A stretch of DNA of 47,411 nt from a virus. The position numbers and the translations under genes are program-made. The notes under the pieces are model-generated. The model searched no databases, was not told where the DNA came from, and saw only the letters and a list, made by a program, of their open reading frames with translations. Shown here one piece after another: positions 1-8,830 of this stretch (positions are counted from its first letter, which is position 1; each line of letters begins with the position of its first letter). The DNA lies in the IMG/VR virus record IMGVR_UViG_3300017917_002544, positions 1 through 47,411 of that record; one strand, written 5' to 3'.

Positions 1-53
1 GTGATTTTTTGGTCACTACCTATGTTAGTTGAAATTCTGTGCTTCTGTACCAT
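1..53 (-). CDS. 5' end of a baseplate-region gene (partial)
   Basis: An ATG on the minus strand at 53-51 opens a frame that runs off the left edge of the window. The 17 visible codons read MVQKHRISTNIGSDQKI. It is supported by position and by an upstream motif: it follows gp25 and gp6 on the same strand, where T4 has gene 7, and a CTATTTATTA motif lies 4 nt before the ATG, as at other structural genes here. A gp7-like wedge protein is an inference from gene order only; the visible residues do not prove it. Confidence 0.55.
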   Translation of the reverse strand, partial: MVQKHRISTNIGSDQKI

Positions 54-57
54 ATAA

Positions 58-67
58 TAATAAATAG
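58..67 (-). promoter_or_regulatory. TATTTAT motif before the left-edge partial gene
   Basis: The minus strand reads CTATTTATTA, ending 4 nt before the ATG at 53. A second weaker copy (TTATTTATAA) lies at about 90-99, between gp6 and this gene. The placement marks a new unit after gp6. Confidence 0.4.
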
Positions 68-107
68 AAAGCTTACGGTTTTCTAATTATTATAAATAAA
101 AAACTAT

Positions 108-1940
108 TTAAAATGTAGTCGAACCTAAAGTTTTTAATCTTACTTTAATATCAGTTTTAGGAAATCTGATTTGGAAAATTTGATTAGACTTCATATAAAT
201 TGTCATATCACTTTGTAATATTTCTTTAGTAGTTGTGTTTTTATATGACTGTGAAACTTCCGCAGATGAATAATCACCACCCACTTTATTAAAAACTCTC
301 ACATCAATTACATTTATCACTCCGTTATTATTTCCAATTTCCTTAATTAAATCACCAATAAACAATGGGTCACCCATTTTTCTCTTCTCTATGGTGAAGA
401 AATTAATTACATCTTGAATTGTTTCTTGTACAATTTCAGTTGCCGACGAATTTTTATTAACCGCCAAATCAATTTCTAAACTAAAGTCAATAACTTCACC
501 ACTCTCAATATCTATAAAATCATTAATCATACGATATTCTGAAAGATAATTTATGATATTTGTTTTTAATGTGTTAGAAACCGTTGTTGATAAATTACCA
601 TTCTCATCATAAGATAAAAGTTTAATACGTACTTTATTATCTTCTTCCATTACATTTACCTTAGCGGCAGAACCATAAGTCGCCGGCATATTTTCAATTA
701 ATGACTTATAATCATTTAATGTTACCGCTCTATTTTGTGCTGAGAAATTATAAGCAATCATATTTCTCAATTCTTCAATTGTTGGTTGGTCCGCACCACC
801 AACTGCTGGTGTTATGTTTGTTACTCTTAATGATTGTTCAACTTGAGTATTCATTGACGATAAAGGTCCGTTTATATTGAATTCAATGTTTTGAACATCT
901 GTAATAACATCAACACCTAAATTCGAATCTTTACCCCCACCAACTCGATACTTTACAAATAAAGTTGTACCGGCCTTTGGTATTGAACCTAATGACATAT
1001 TATTTAAGTAAGTACCCAAATTAACTTTCATGGTACCGGTCATATATTCATCTAAATTATCTAATGGGTCAACTGTGCCTGAACCAAATGTTATTGAAAA
1101 ATAATTTTCAGGAGTATATTCTGTGATGAATTTATTTTTAACTGTAAGGTAGGTTCCCGCTTTAAAATTATCTCTATCTGATGCTGTTGATGGGTCAGGT
1201 AAAAATACTTTGTCATCAATTAAACTTTTTACCTCATACCACTTATTATTTGATGATTCAAATTCTGATGTTGTTGGATTTGCCCCAAAATTTGTTCCTT
1301 CTTTGTGAATAATTGAAGTAACACCTAATACATCTTGTTCAGGTAGGTATAATTTAAAAAATGGTTTTTGGTCAACTGCAGTAATAACTCTTCTATAAAT
1401 TCTTGTTACACCATTAGCAACCGCCTCTCTTTTTGTTATTGTATAAGATATTAATGTATTGTTGGTATCAAAGTTTGGTATCTTAAGTCTATTTGGTTCA
1501 CCTTTACTATTAAATGGATTTGAAAAATCAATATCTTCAATGGTTTCAAATACTTGACCTCCACCTGAAACTTGACAACCGGCTCTTAATATACCCAAAT
1601 ATCTTTCATCTTCTTTATCACCACGAACCGGAACATTTATAGAAAAATCACACAATGCGACTGATGGTCTATTACCGGGTATTTTAATACCATATGTTTT
1701 GGCAATGTGATATAATGATTGTCTTTGTTGTGCAAAATCCAACATAGTTTCTTGCCAAACTCTATCTATATGAAAATGTAGATTATCGGCAACCGCAGCA
1801 TTTAAATCTAACAATACTGAGAATATTGATGCGTCGTTGGTATTTTTAACTAAATCAGGATAATACTCTTTAGTTAAATTTACCAATTCTTGTCTTAAAC
1901 CCGCAAAATCTCTTGTTGCGTATGATATTTTTTTTGCCAT
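108..1940 (-). CDS. Baseplate wedge protein, gp6-like (baseplate J family)
   Basis: This 610-residue protein resembles T4 gp6, the wedge subunit that forms the inner ring of the contractile-tail baseplate. T4 gp6 is of similar size (660 residues). The N-terminus (YATRDFAGLRQELV, then NDASIFSVLLDLNAAVADNLHFHIDR) has the typical opening of gp6/J-type proteins. The middle contains the VGGADQPTIEELRNMIAYNF segment, and then RAVTLNDYKSLI, characteristic of baseplate J proteins. It starts 1 nt after the gp25 stop, so the two wedge proteins are cotranscribed and probably translationally coupled. No frameshift or missing region is apparent. Wedge identity is well supported; the exact ring position is inferred from T4. 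Confidence 0.9.
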   Translation of the reverse strand: MAKKISYATRDFAGLRQELVNLTKEYYPDLVKNTNDASIFSVLLDLNAAVADNLHFHIDRVWQETMLDFAQQRQSLYHIAKTYGIKIPGNRPSVALCDFSINVPVRGDKEDERYLGILRAGCQVSGGGQVFETIEDIDFSNPFNSKGEPNRLKIPNFDTNNTLISYTITKREAVANGVTRIYRRVITAVDQKPFFKLYLPEQDVLGVTSIIHKEGTNFGANPTTSEFESSNNKWYEVKSLIDDKVFLPDPSTASDRDNFKAGTYLTVKNKFITEYTPENYFSITFGSGTVDPLDNLDEYMTGTMKVNLGTYLNNMSLGSIPKAGTTLFVKYRVGGGKDSNLGVDVITDVQNIEFNINGPLSSMNTQVEQSLRVTNITPAVGGADQPTIEELRNMIAYNFSAQNRAVTLNDYKSLIENMPATYGSAAKVNVMEEDNKVRIKLLSYDENGNLSTTVSNTLKTNIINYLSEYRMINDFIDIESGEVIDFSLEIDLAVNKNSSATEIVQETIQDVINFFTIEKRKMGDPLFIGDLIKEIGNNNGVINVIDVRVFNKVGGDYSSAEVSQSYKNTTTKEILQSDMTIYMKSNQIFQIRFPKTDIKVRLKTLGSTTF

Positions 1941-1941
1941 T

Positions 1942-2394
1942 TTAAATGTTAATAATTACAAAGTCCGAGGTTTCAAAAGTCCCGTTATTAATTGTGTATT
2001 CTATCTTTACTCTTGCAGTATATGGTTTTGATGACGTATCAGAAACTCTATATAATCTTTCATCTTCACCATCTTTCACACTTCTCACAGCATCGGGGTC
2101 ATCCTCCGCAGAAACAACTTCAATTTTTGTTAAGTCTAAATTGGGAATGAATTTTTTTACACTATCTCTAAGGTCTTCCTCAATTAAATCATACGTCGTA
2201 CTATCATTTTGGTCAAAAATGAATTCATAAAGTCTTGTACCAAAATCAGGTAAAAAATATCTACTACCTTTTTTAGTTAAAATTAAATGTATTAGGTTCG
2301 CTCTAATTTCTCTTTCAGGAGTATTAGTCATTTTTACAAAGTCACCTTCTACACTATCTCTAAAAGGAAAATCAATTCCATATTTTACTGCCAT
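1942..2394 (-). CDS. Baseplate wedge protein, gp25-like
   Basis: This is a gp25/GPW-family baseplate subunit of about 150 residues. In T4-type and other contractile tails, gp25 links the wedges to the first sheath ring and helps trigger sheath assembly. The core reads NLIHLILTKKGSRYFLPDFG, followed by YEFIFDQNDSTT; this is the family's conserved R-x-x-P-x-F-G-x-x-L-x-x-x-x-F pattern. The frame is open 8 codons further upstream, but I place the start at the ATG at 2394 (MAVKYGIDFPF). That choice matches the usual family N-terminus and puts the ATG 1 nt after an ATATTTATTAA motif. gp6 follows after 1 nt. Despite its old 'lysozyme-like' label, it has no visible lysozyme motif. Confidence 0.92.
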   Translation of the reverse strand: MAVKYGIDFPFRDSVEGDFVKMTNTPEREIRANLIHLILTKKGSRYFLPDFGTRLYEFIFDQNDSTTYDLIEEDLRDSVKKFIPNLDLTKIEVVSAEDDPDAVRSVKDGEDERLYRVSDTSSKPYTARVKIEYTINNGTFETSDFVIINI

Positions 2395-2395
2395 A

Positions 2396-2406
2396 TTAAT
2401 AAATAT
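2396..2406 (-). promoter_or_regulatory. TATTTAT motif before gp25
   Basis: The minus strand reads ATATTTATTAA and ends 1 nt before the gp25 ATG. It lies just after the nrdA terminator, where a new transcription unit must begin. The tight spacing leaves little room for a leader if the motif is a -10 element. Confidence 0.45.
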
Positions 2407-2430
2407 AAACAATATCAAAATGGTAATAAA

Positions 2431-2458
2431 TAAAAAAATCCCAACCGAAATTGGGATT
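2431..2458 (-). terminator. Intrinsic terminator of the replication/nrd operon
   Basis: A perfect 8-bp stem (AATCCCAA/TTGGGATT, arms 2437-2444 and 2451-2458) with a 6-nt loop is followed on the minus strand by a run of T residues. It lies between the nrdA stop and gp25, so it separates the nucleotide/replication block from the baseplate block. Confidence 0.85.
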
Positions 2459-2471
2459 ATGCTTATTCTCC

Positions 2472-2527
2472 TACCCTTTTATTTCACATTAACCTACTTA
2501 TCTTTAAATACGAGTTTCTCAAGGGTA
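2472..2527 (-). other. Possible structured RNA downstream of nrdA
   Basis: Complementary arms TACCCTT and AAGGGTA (2472-2478 and 2521-2527) enclose a small GAG/CTC hairpin at 2512-2520. One extra CC/GG pair is possible across a one-base bulge. The element follows the nrdA stop and precedes the terminator. It contains no ORF of useful length. It could protect the 3' end of the transcript or be fortuitous; no known riboswitch is recognised. Confidence 0.25.
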
Positions 2528-2539
2528 CGGGTTATTTTA

Positions 2540-4963
2540 TCATGAACCACATCCCTCACATTCAAATGGGGAATCTGTCGGTCTCACTATCGTCATTTCA
2601 ACCTCAGGTGTTTGTTCACTTATTAGTGAATTATTTGTTGGTGTTTGATAAAGTGTTGGAGTTTCAACAGGTTTCACTACAGAAGTATCAACACCCAAAC
2701 CTTTAATTGCATCAACAGCGGCGGTGGTTCTCAAATAATACATACCAGTTTTTAATCCAAGTTTCCATCCATGTAAGTGTGCGGCTAATAATTTGGCTTT
2801 AGTTACACCACTAACAAACAAGTTCATTGATTGAGATTGGTCAATAAATATACTACGATTTGCCGCCATATTCAAAATTCTTTTTTGTGACATCTCCCAA
2901 ACTGTCTTATAAATTTCTTTTAATTCAGTAGGGATTTCAGGAATATTTTGAACTGAACCATTCTCCATAATCAATTTGGTTTTGATTTCTTCATTCCATA
3001 AATCATATTTCAATAAATCGTTAACCAAATGTTTGTTAATAACAACGAATTCACCACCTAAGGTTCTTCTTGTATAAAGATTTGTTGTAAATGGTTCAAA
3101 TGCTTCATTATTACCTAAAATCTGTGCAGTTGACGCTGTTGGCATCGGTGCAACTAATAATGAGTTTCTCACACCATAATTAACAACGTCCTTTCTTAAT
3201 TTTTTCCAATCCCAACGACCTGATAAATCTTCATCTTTCTTATCCCACATTTGATATTGAAAAATACCTCTTTCAATTGGTGAGCCTTGAATCGTTTCGT
3301 ATGCACCTTGTTCTTTTGCAATATCGTTAGATGAACACAAAGCAGCATAATATATGGTTTCGAATATATCCGTTTGTAATTTATCGGCAGTTTCTGATTC
3401 AAATGGTAATCCTAATAAACAAAATACATCAGCTAAACCTTGTACACCTAAACCGACCGGTCTGTGTCTGAAGTTTGAACGTTTTGTTTCTTCTGTTGGA
3501 TAAAAATTTAAATCAATTACGTTGTTGAGATTTTTTACAACTTGATAAACAGACTCATATAATAAATCATGATTAAATTCACCATCTTGAATATATTTTG
3601 GTAACGCAATTGACGCCAAATTACAAACCGCCTGTTCTTCAGGTGAACTATATTCAATAATTTCAGTACATAAATTTGAGGATTTAATTGTACCTAAATT
3701 CTTTTGATTTGACTTATAATTAGCAGCATCTTTGTACAACATATAAGGGGTACCGGTTTCAATTTGTGCAGTTAAAATTGAATCCATCAATTTTCTTGCC
3801 TTTATTGTTTGACGACCTAAACCTTGTTGTTCATAAGACTCATATAATTCAGTGAATTTCTTTTCTGTTGGTGTGTCATAAACATCAGATAAACCCGGTG
3901 CTTCATCAGGTGAAAATAATGTCCAATCACCATCTTCCTCCACACGTTTCATAAATAAGTCAGGAGTCCATAAAGCTAAGAATAAATCACGAGCACGTAA
4001 TTCTTCTTTACCATGATTTTTTCTTAAGTCAATAAACTCAAGAACATCAGCATGCCATGGTTCCAAATAAATCGCAAATGAACCTTTTCTTTTACCTCCT
4101 TGATTAATCCAACGAGCTACCTCGTTATATGTTTTCATCATTGGCAATAAACCATCAGATAAACCACCGGTACCTTTAATATACGCACCTTTAGCTCTCA
4201 CATCGTGAACGTGTAAACCAATGCCACCAGCCCATTTAGAAATATTTGCAACATCTTTAATGGTGTTAAATAATCCATTGATATCATCACCTTTGTTACC
4301 AATTAAGAAACAAGATGACATTTGTGGTCTTGGTGTACCCGCATTAAACAACGTTGGTGTTGCGTGTGTATATAAATGTTTAGATAGGTCATCATAAATT
4401 CTTAAACCCATTTCTAAATCACCTTTACAGATACCTAAAGCAACTCTCATATACATGTATTGTGGTCTTTCCACAATACGTTGTCCAATTTTCAAAAGAT
4501 ATGAACGTTCTAATGTTTTGATTCCGAAATAATCAAAATCAAAATCTCTGTCCATCACCACCGCACTATCGATAGCCTCTCTATTTTGTAAAACAAATTT
4601 GTAAAGTGTCTCATCTATTAATGATGATTGTTTACCTGTTCTTGGTTCAATAAAAGAATATAATTCCTTAATTGCCTGTGAGAATTTTTTAGGTGTTGAT
4701 TTGTGTAAACTTGATACTGAGATTCTACCCGCCAATTTCGAATAATCAGGATGGGTAGTGGTCATTGCAACCGCAGTCTCAGCTGCCAAGTTATCTAATT
4801 CAATTGTTGAAATTCCATCATATATCCCTTGTGTAACCTTAAGAGTTACATATGTTGGGTCGATGTATTCCATATTTAAGTCATGACATAAAATACTAAT
4901 TCGTTTAGTGATTTTATCATATCTCATTTCTTCAAGAGAGCCGTCGCGTTTTTTTACTTTCAT
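2540..4963 (-). CDS. nrdA: Ribonucleoside-diphosphate reductase, class Ia large subunit (R1)
   Basis: This 807-residue subunit reduces ribonucleoside diphosphates to deoxyribonucleotides, supplying dNTPs for phage replication. An ATP-cone regulatory domain is visible at the N-terminus (MKVKKRDGSLEEM onward). The active-site residues are present: Cys218 (SSCFLIGN), Asn430, Cys432 and Glu434 (SSNLCTEI), and Cys447 (VCNLASIAL). A Tyr-Tyr pair in GMYYLRTTAA serves radical transfer. The C-terminus ends in a Cys-Glu-Gly-Cys pair that would re-reduce the active site through thioredoxin or glutaredoxin. It follows nrdB by 6 nt and is the last gene of its operon. The length is normal for the class and no intron or inactivating change is seen. 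Confidence 0.97.
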   Translation of the reverse strand: MKVKKRDGSLEEMRYDKITKRISILCHDLNMEYIDPTYVTLKVTQGIYDGISTIELDNLAAETAVAMTTTHPDYSKLAGRISVSSLHKSTPKKFSQAIKELYSFIEPRTGKQSSLIDETLYKFVLQNREAIDSAVVMDRDFDFDYFGIKTLERSYLLKIGQRIVERPQYMYMRVALGICKGDLEMGLRIYDDLSKHLYTHATPTLFNAGTPRPQMSSCFLIGNKGDDINGLFNTIKDVANISKWAGGIGLHVHDVRAKGAYIKGTGGLSDGLLPMMKTYNEVARWINQGGKRKGSFAIYLEPWHADVLEFIDLRKNHGKEELRARDLFLALWTPDLFMKRVEEDGDWTLFSPDEAPGLSDVYDTPTEKKFTELYESYEQQGLGRQTIKARKLMDSILTAQIETGTPYMLYKDAANYKSNQKNLGTIKSSNLCTEIIEYSSPEEQAVCNLASIALPKYIQDGEFNHDLLYESVYQVVKNLNNVIDLNFYPTEETKRSNFRHRPVGLGVQGLADVFCLLGLPFESETADKLQTDIFETIYYAALCSSNDIAKEQGAYETIQGSPIERGIFQYQMWDKKDEDLSGRWDWKKLRKDVVNYGVRNSLLVAPMPTASTAQILGNNEAFEPFTTNLYTRRTLGGEFVVINKHLVNDLLKYDLWNEEIKTKLIMENGSVQNIPEIPTELKEIYKTVWEMSQKRILNMAANRSIFIDQSQSMNLFVSGVTKAKLLAAHLHGWKLGLKTGMYYLRTTAAVDAIKGLGVDTSVVKPVETPTLYQTPTNNSLISEQTPEVEMTIVRPTDSPFECEGCGS

Positions 4964-4969
4964 AGTTTT

Positions 4970-5947
4970 TTAAAAATCAATTTCACCACTAAAAGCATCA
5001 TCGATACTTTCATTACTTTTATTATTAACCCCTGCCTTTTGATATTCGGCAACACGTTTCTCAAAGAAATTTGTTTTTCCTTGTAATGCAATGTTTTGCA
5101 TGAAATCAAATGGGTTTTCAACATTGTACACTTTAGGTACATTTAATGCCACCAATAATCTGTCAGTCACAAACTCAAGATATTGAGACATTAAATCCGC
5201 ATTCATACCAATCAATCGAACAGGTAGTGCTTCAAGAATAAATTCTTTTTCAATAGACAAAGCTCCACAGATAATTTCTTTAATTCTATCGTTGCTCAAT
5301 TTGTTTTGAATATGATTATTGTATAAATGACAAGCAAAGTCACAGTGCATTCCCTCGTCACGAGAAATCAATTCATTAGAGAAAGTTAAACCCGGCATCA
5401 ATCCACGTTTCTTTAACCAAAAGATTGAACAGAACGAACCTGAAAAGAAAATACCTTCAACCGCTGCAAATGCAATCAATCTTTCAACAAATGATTCTGA
5501 ATTAATCCATTTAATTGCCCATTCTGCTTTCTTAGCAATCGCAGGTATGGTTTCAATTGCATTAAATAATTTGTTTTGTTCTTCTTTATCTTTGATGTAT
5601 GTATCAATCAAAAGTGAGTATGTTTCACTATGAATGTTTTCCATCATGATTTGAAAACCGTAAAACATTTTAGCTTCTGTATATTGAACTTCATTAACAA
5701 AGTTCATTGCCAAGTTTTCATTGACGATACCGTCTGATGCTGCGAAGAACGCTAAAATATGTTTAACAAAATGTTGTTCATCAGAATTTAATTTGTTATC
5801 CCAATCTTGAATGTCTTGGGCCAAATCAATTTCTTCTGCTGTCCAAAAACAGGCTTCTTGTTGTTTATAATATTTCCATATATCGTTGTGTTCGATAGGG
5901 AAAAGGACAAAACGTCCGGGGTTGTCTTGTAATATTCTTTCTTCCAT
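4970..5947 (-). CDS. nrdB: Ribonucleoside-diphosphate reductase, class Ia small subunit (R2)
   Basis: This 325-residue R2 subunit carries the diiron-tyrosyl radical cofactor that activates NrdA. By comparison with the mouse R2 sequence, the iron ligands are present as Asp72, Glu103, His106, Glu164, Glu198 and His201. The radical tyrosine is Tyr110 (HSETYSLL). The C-terminal tip GEIDF is the peptide that docks on R1. The sequence resembles eukaryotic/Bacteroidota R2 rather than the E. coli or T4 form, for example [12 protein letters not shown] and [17 protein letters not shown]. That fits acquisition from a Bacteroidota host, although this is an inference. It sits between the helicase gene and nrdA in one tight operon. 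Confidence 0.97.
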   Translation of the reverse strand: MEERILQDNPGRFVLFPIEHNDIWKYYKQQEACFWTAEEIDLAQDIQDWDNKLNSDEQHFVKHILAFFAASDGIVNENLAMNFVNEVQYTEAKMFYGFQIMMENIHSETYSLLIDTYIKDKEEQNKLFNAIETIPAIAKKAEWAIKWINSESFVERLIAFAAVEGIFFSGSFCSIFWLKKRGLMPGLTFSNELISRDEGMHCDFACHLYNNHIQNKLSNDRIKEIICGALSIEKEFILEALPVRLIGMNADLMSQYLEFVTDRLLVALNVPKVYNVENPFDFMQNIALQGKTNFFEKRVAEYQKAGVNNKSNESIDDAFSGEIDF

Positions 5948-5951
5948 AAAA

Positions 5952-7328
5952 TTAAACTGTTTGATTTCTTTCTTGTCGTCTTCTTAACATTTCCGCCGCT
6001 CTTGCCGCATTGTTTTGAACTTTTTGTTCTTCCATACCTAATAAGGTATTTTGTGATTCAGTATCGATTAATAATAATTTATTATCGAACTTACAATTTT
6101 GCCAAACAACACCGTCTTGTCCGATACGAGACTTAAGTAATGATAGTGTTGCTAATCCATGTTCTTTTTGTTCCAATGTCTTTGCAATTGAAACAATGAT
6201 GTGGGCAATTTGTGCTTTCTTAATTGAACCACCCATTTGGTCTGATGTAACCACTTCTGATGAAATGGAATCACGGCTACCTTGTGTGGCGGTCCAAATA
6301 GCGATATCAAATTCAGTTGTCATCGATTCTAAATGTCTCATGACCGAACCTTCACCTTTCCATTCTTCACCATTTGTTGATTTATCGTTACTGATACAAT
6401 CAACATAGTCGATGATTAGTAAATCAATTTTAAATCCTTCAGAAGCGTACTTACGAATTTTATTTTTGATGTCAGAAACAGTTACACTATCACTTGGGAA
6501 TTTCAATAACTTTAATTTACCTTTTGAACGTGTTTCTGCTTCCATTACTTTTTCTTTTACCTCATCAGCATATTGTGGTTGTTCATCCGGTTCAATACCT
6601 GTCCAAATTGTATAGTGTTTTCTTTTGATGGCACCGGGATTATCTTCAAAGAATATTTGTAACACATTCATATCATGATTGAATGCTGTATTACCAATCT
6701 TAGTCAAGATAGTTGTTTTACCTGTACCGGTTGGTGCTAAAATAATTCCAAGTTCACCAATACCAATACCACCTTTTAAAAGGTTATCTAAACCCGAAAT
6801 ACCTGTTGGAATTGTTCGACGGTAATCCTTTTCTAATGCCGAGTCAATATCATGAAAAACGTCAGTAGCATCATCACCTTCAATACCCACTTGGAGTGCT
6901 TTCTGAATAATTTGTTCAATCTTATTGTACTCTTCAAAATTACCGTTCTCAATAATGTTTGTTACTAACTTTAATTCCTTTTTTAAATTCTGTTGTTTAC
7001 AAAAATTAAGAGCGGTATCCTTAACAAAGGATGTATCGGTATCGATATTCTTAATCTGTTCTAACGTATCAAGATGAATTCTGTTATTATCACGATTTGA
7101 ACTTTCGTTCATAATTTTTTGTGATAACGTCTCATACGTTGGGATTTTGTTGTAATCAACAAATAATTCTTTTAGGTTTTCAATGATGTAGCGAAAAGAG
7201 TTGTTGTCAAAAAATTTAGTTTCTAATACGTCAATAATTGTTTCCCCAAACTTTTTGTCCTCAATAATCGCCTTAATCAACGATTGTTGAAAGGAAAAGC
7301 CTAGATATCCAAAATTTCTTTCTTCCAT
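5952..7328 (-). CDS. Replicative DNA helicase, DnaB/gp41-type
   Basis: This 458-residue RecA-fold helicase is expected to form a hexamer and unwind DNA at the phage fork. Residues 1-150 form an alpha-helical N-terminal domain. The ATPase core starts near residue 172 ([15 protein letters not shown]). Walker A is APTGTGKTT at 198-206 and Walker B is [10 protein letters not shown] at 301-310. A later [20 protein letters not shown] segment matches the DnaB-family H3/H4 motifs, and the family's terminal arginine-containing block is present ([10 protein letters not shown]). It lies 4 nt upstream of nrdB and downstream of the exonuclease, as expected for a replication operon. No separate DnaG-type primase was seen in this window. 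Confidence 0.92.
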   Translation of the reverse strand: MEERNFGYLGFSFQQSLIKAIIEDKKFGETIIDVLETKFFDNNSFRYIIENLKELFVDYNKIPTYETLSQKIMNESSNRDNNRIHLDTLEQIKNIDTDTSFVKDTALNFCKQQNLKKELKLVTNIIENGNFEEYNKIEQIIQKALQVGIEGDDATDVFHDIDSALEKDYRRTIPTGISGLDNLLKGGIGIGELGIILAPTGTGKTTILTKIGNTAFNHDMNVLQIFFEDNPGAIKRKHYTIWTGIEPDEQPQYADEVKEKVMEAETRSKGKLKLLKFPSDSVTVSDIKNKIRKYASEGFKIDLLIIDYVDCISNDKSTNGEEWKGEGSVMRHLESMTTEFDIAIWTATQGSRDSISSEVVTSDQMGGSIKKAQIAHIIVSIAKTLEQKEHGLATLSLLKSRIGQDGVVWQNCKFDNKLLLIDTESQNTLLGMEEQKVQNNAARAAEMLRRRQERNQTV

Positions 7329-7344
7329 GTGTTAAAGTTAATAA

Positions 7345-7791
7345 TTAAAGTTGGTAATTCAAATATGTTGTTTCCAAATCTCTTGAAGAAAGAATATCAG
7401 TTAGATTACCCAAAATCTTCTTAAGTCTCGGACGAATATCTACAGTATATCTTACCTTCGGGTGAAAGTAATGTGCCGGAAATATCCTTTCAATAAATAC
7501 TTCGTCGCCGAACTTAATTTGTAGCAAAAAGCTTTCTTTGTCCTTGTCAGATATTTCATCCACATAGTCCGAAGATAGAAAAAAGTTTTGATTTTCACAC
7601 AGATAATCAGAACTTTTTATTTTCAAATCTTGTGAAATATCCTCACAAATATTTTTCACATAGTAATATAAATCCAAAGAACGTCTTGCTTTTGGGTTAT
7701 AATTTGGGACGTTAAAAAAACGTTGACATACGATGTTTTTCTCTAATGTCAATAGAAATTCAAATTTCGTTAAATCTTGTTGGTTACTCAT
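7345..7791 (-). CDS. Conserved-looking hypothetical protein in the replication operon
   Basis: I do not recognise this 148-residue soluble protein. It has no signal peptide, membrane segment or obvious catalytic motif. It is rich in aromatic and charged residues, with a C-terminal half reading PAHYFHPKVRYTVDIRPRLKK. The first 3 codons overlap the end of the exonuclease gene (8-nt overlap), and the helicase gene follows by 16 nt, so it is cotranscribed with replication genes. T4 has small loader or accessory proteins (gp59, gp62, gp61.x) in comparable places. A helicase-loading or replisome accessory role is a guess from position only. Confidence 0.75.
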   Translation of the reverse strand: MSNQQDLTKFEFLLTLEKNIVCQRFFNVPNYNPKARRSLDLYYYVKNICEDISQDLKIKSSDYLCENQNFFLSSDYVDEISDKDKESFLLQIKFGDEVFIERIFPAHYFHPKVRYTVDIRPRLKKILGNLTDILSSRDLETTYLNYQL

Positions 7792-8806
7792 AGTTTTTAT
7801 TTACTTTTATTGTTCTTTTATTTTTTTCTTTTCTTGTTAACCGAAGAAATGGATTTATAAATTTTACAAACGCATCATCAGATTTTGGTAACACGTTTTG
7901 TAATCCATCTTCTTTCATTAGTCTTAACATATTTTTGTATGACCGACCTTCAGGGTCAAGATTATCACTTATTAGTAATCTAATGTTTTCTTCGGCTTCT
8001 TCAGTTAATAGAGGTTTATCTAAGTTAACGATTTTTTCGTTAATTTCAAAAAATTCAGAGCCAAAAACACCTAATTTTGTGACACCGGTTAATAAATTAT
8101 TTATTAGTTTGTTATTTTTGTCCATTTCAAAAAGTTCGTTACTTTTTTGAATAATATCATTAAGAGTAACTTGTTTTGTTTGGACTTCAGGAAATAAAGA
8201 TATTAATCTCTTAATACCCATGTTTTTGATACCATAGATGTTATCAGATGCGTCTCCACATAATATCTTTGCTATTTTTACGTTTTCAATCAATATATCT
8301 TCGTGTTGATATTTGATGATTTCTTTGGCACTATATAATTTGTGATGTGACGGATTATAGATTTGTGTATTCTCACTAACCAATTGAGTTAGGTCTCCAT
8401 CAGATGAAAAAATGATTTTGTTTTCATTTGGTGAATTTTGAGAGTAGTAAGCAATACAATCATCAGTTTCACAGTAATCAAACTCACCTTGTCTAACATA
8501 TAGTTCTTCAAGATATTGCTTGACTCTTTCTCTCTGATAATTGTATGAATTTAATTCTTCTTCACTACGAAGTCTACTTTTTCTATTTTCCTTATAGAGA
8601 TGATAAACTTTTCTTCGTGTGTTGGAACCTTCCTTACCATCCCAAAAAACAACTATTTTGTCTAAATTGTATATTTCGAATGACCTCTTAAGGGTATTGA
8701 TGAAATGATATATTCCACCAATATGATTACCCTTATAGAAGTAGTTTTTACATCCGTAAAAACCGATAGTTAGTAAGTTGTCTCCGTCAACAAGTAAAAC
8801 GGACAT
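7784..8806 (-). CDS. 5'-3' exonuclease, RNase H/FEN-type
   Basis: This 340-residue protein has the PIN/FEN-like fold of T4 RNase H and the pol I 5' nuclease domain. It would remove RNA primers and flaps during lagging-strand synthesis. The metal-binding acidic residues are visible in the usual order: Asp7 and Asp9 (LLVDGDN), Asp56 (FWDGKEG), Glu113/Asp115/Asp116 (ETDD), Asp136/Asp138 (SSDGDL), and Asp185/Asp188 (GDASDN). A helix-three-turn-helix DNA-binding segment follows (GIKNMGIKRLI). It begins 24 nt after uvsX and overlaps the next gene by 8 nt. The length is close to T4 RNase H (305 residues). The assignment is firm as to family; substrate preference is inferred. Confidence 0.93.
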   Translation of the reverse strand: MSVLLVDGDNLLTIGFYGCKNYFYKGNHIGGIYHFINTLKRSFEIYNLDKIVVFWDGKEGSNTRRKVYHLYKENRKSRLRSEEELNSYNYQRERVKQYLEELYVRQGEFDYCETDDCIAYYSQNSPNENKIIFSSDGDLTQLVSENTQIYNPSHHKLYSAKEIIKYQHEDILIENVKIAKILCGDASDNIYGIKNMGIKRLISLFPEVQTKQVTLNDIIQKSNELFEMDKNNKLINNLLTGVTKLGVFGSEFFEINEKIVNLDKPLLTEEAEENIRLLISDNLDPEGRSYKNMLRLMKEDGLQNVLPKSDDAFVKFINPFLRLTRKEKNKRTIKVNKNYE

Positions 8807-8830
8807 GTGGTTAAATTTATAGGTGAAATA

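Noticed and set aside
61-80. Shared AGCTTACGG sequence at 70-78 and 42561-42569, both ahead of gene starts.
   Set aside because: A single 9-base match in two leaders is within chance expectation; only the second copy forms a hairpin.
1942-2394. Lysozyme activity for the gp25-like protein.
   Set aside because: The family is often labelled lysozyme-like, but no catalytic Glu/Asp arrangement is visible and its known role is structural.
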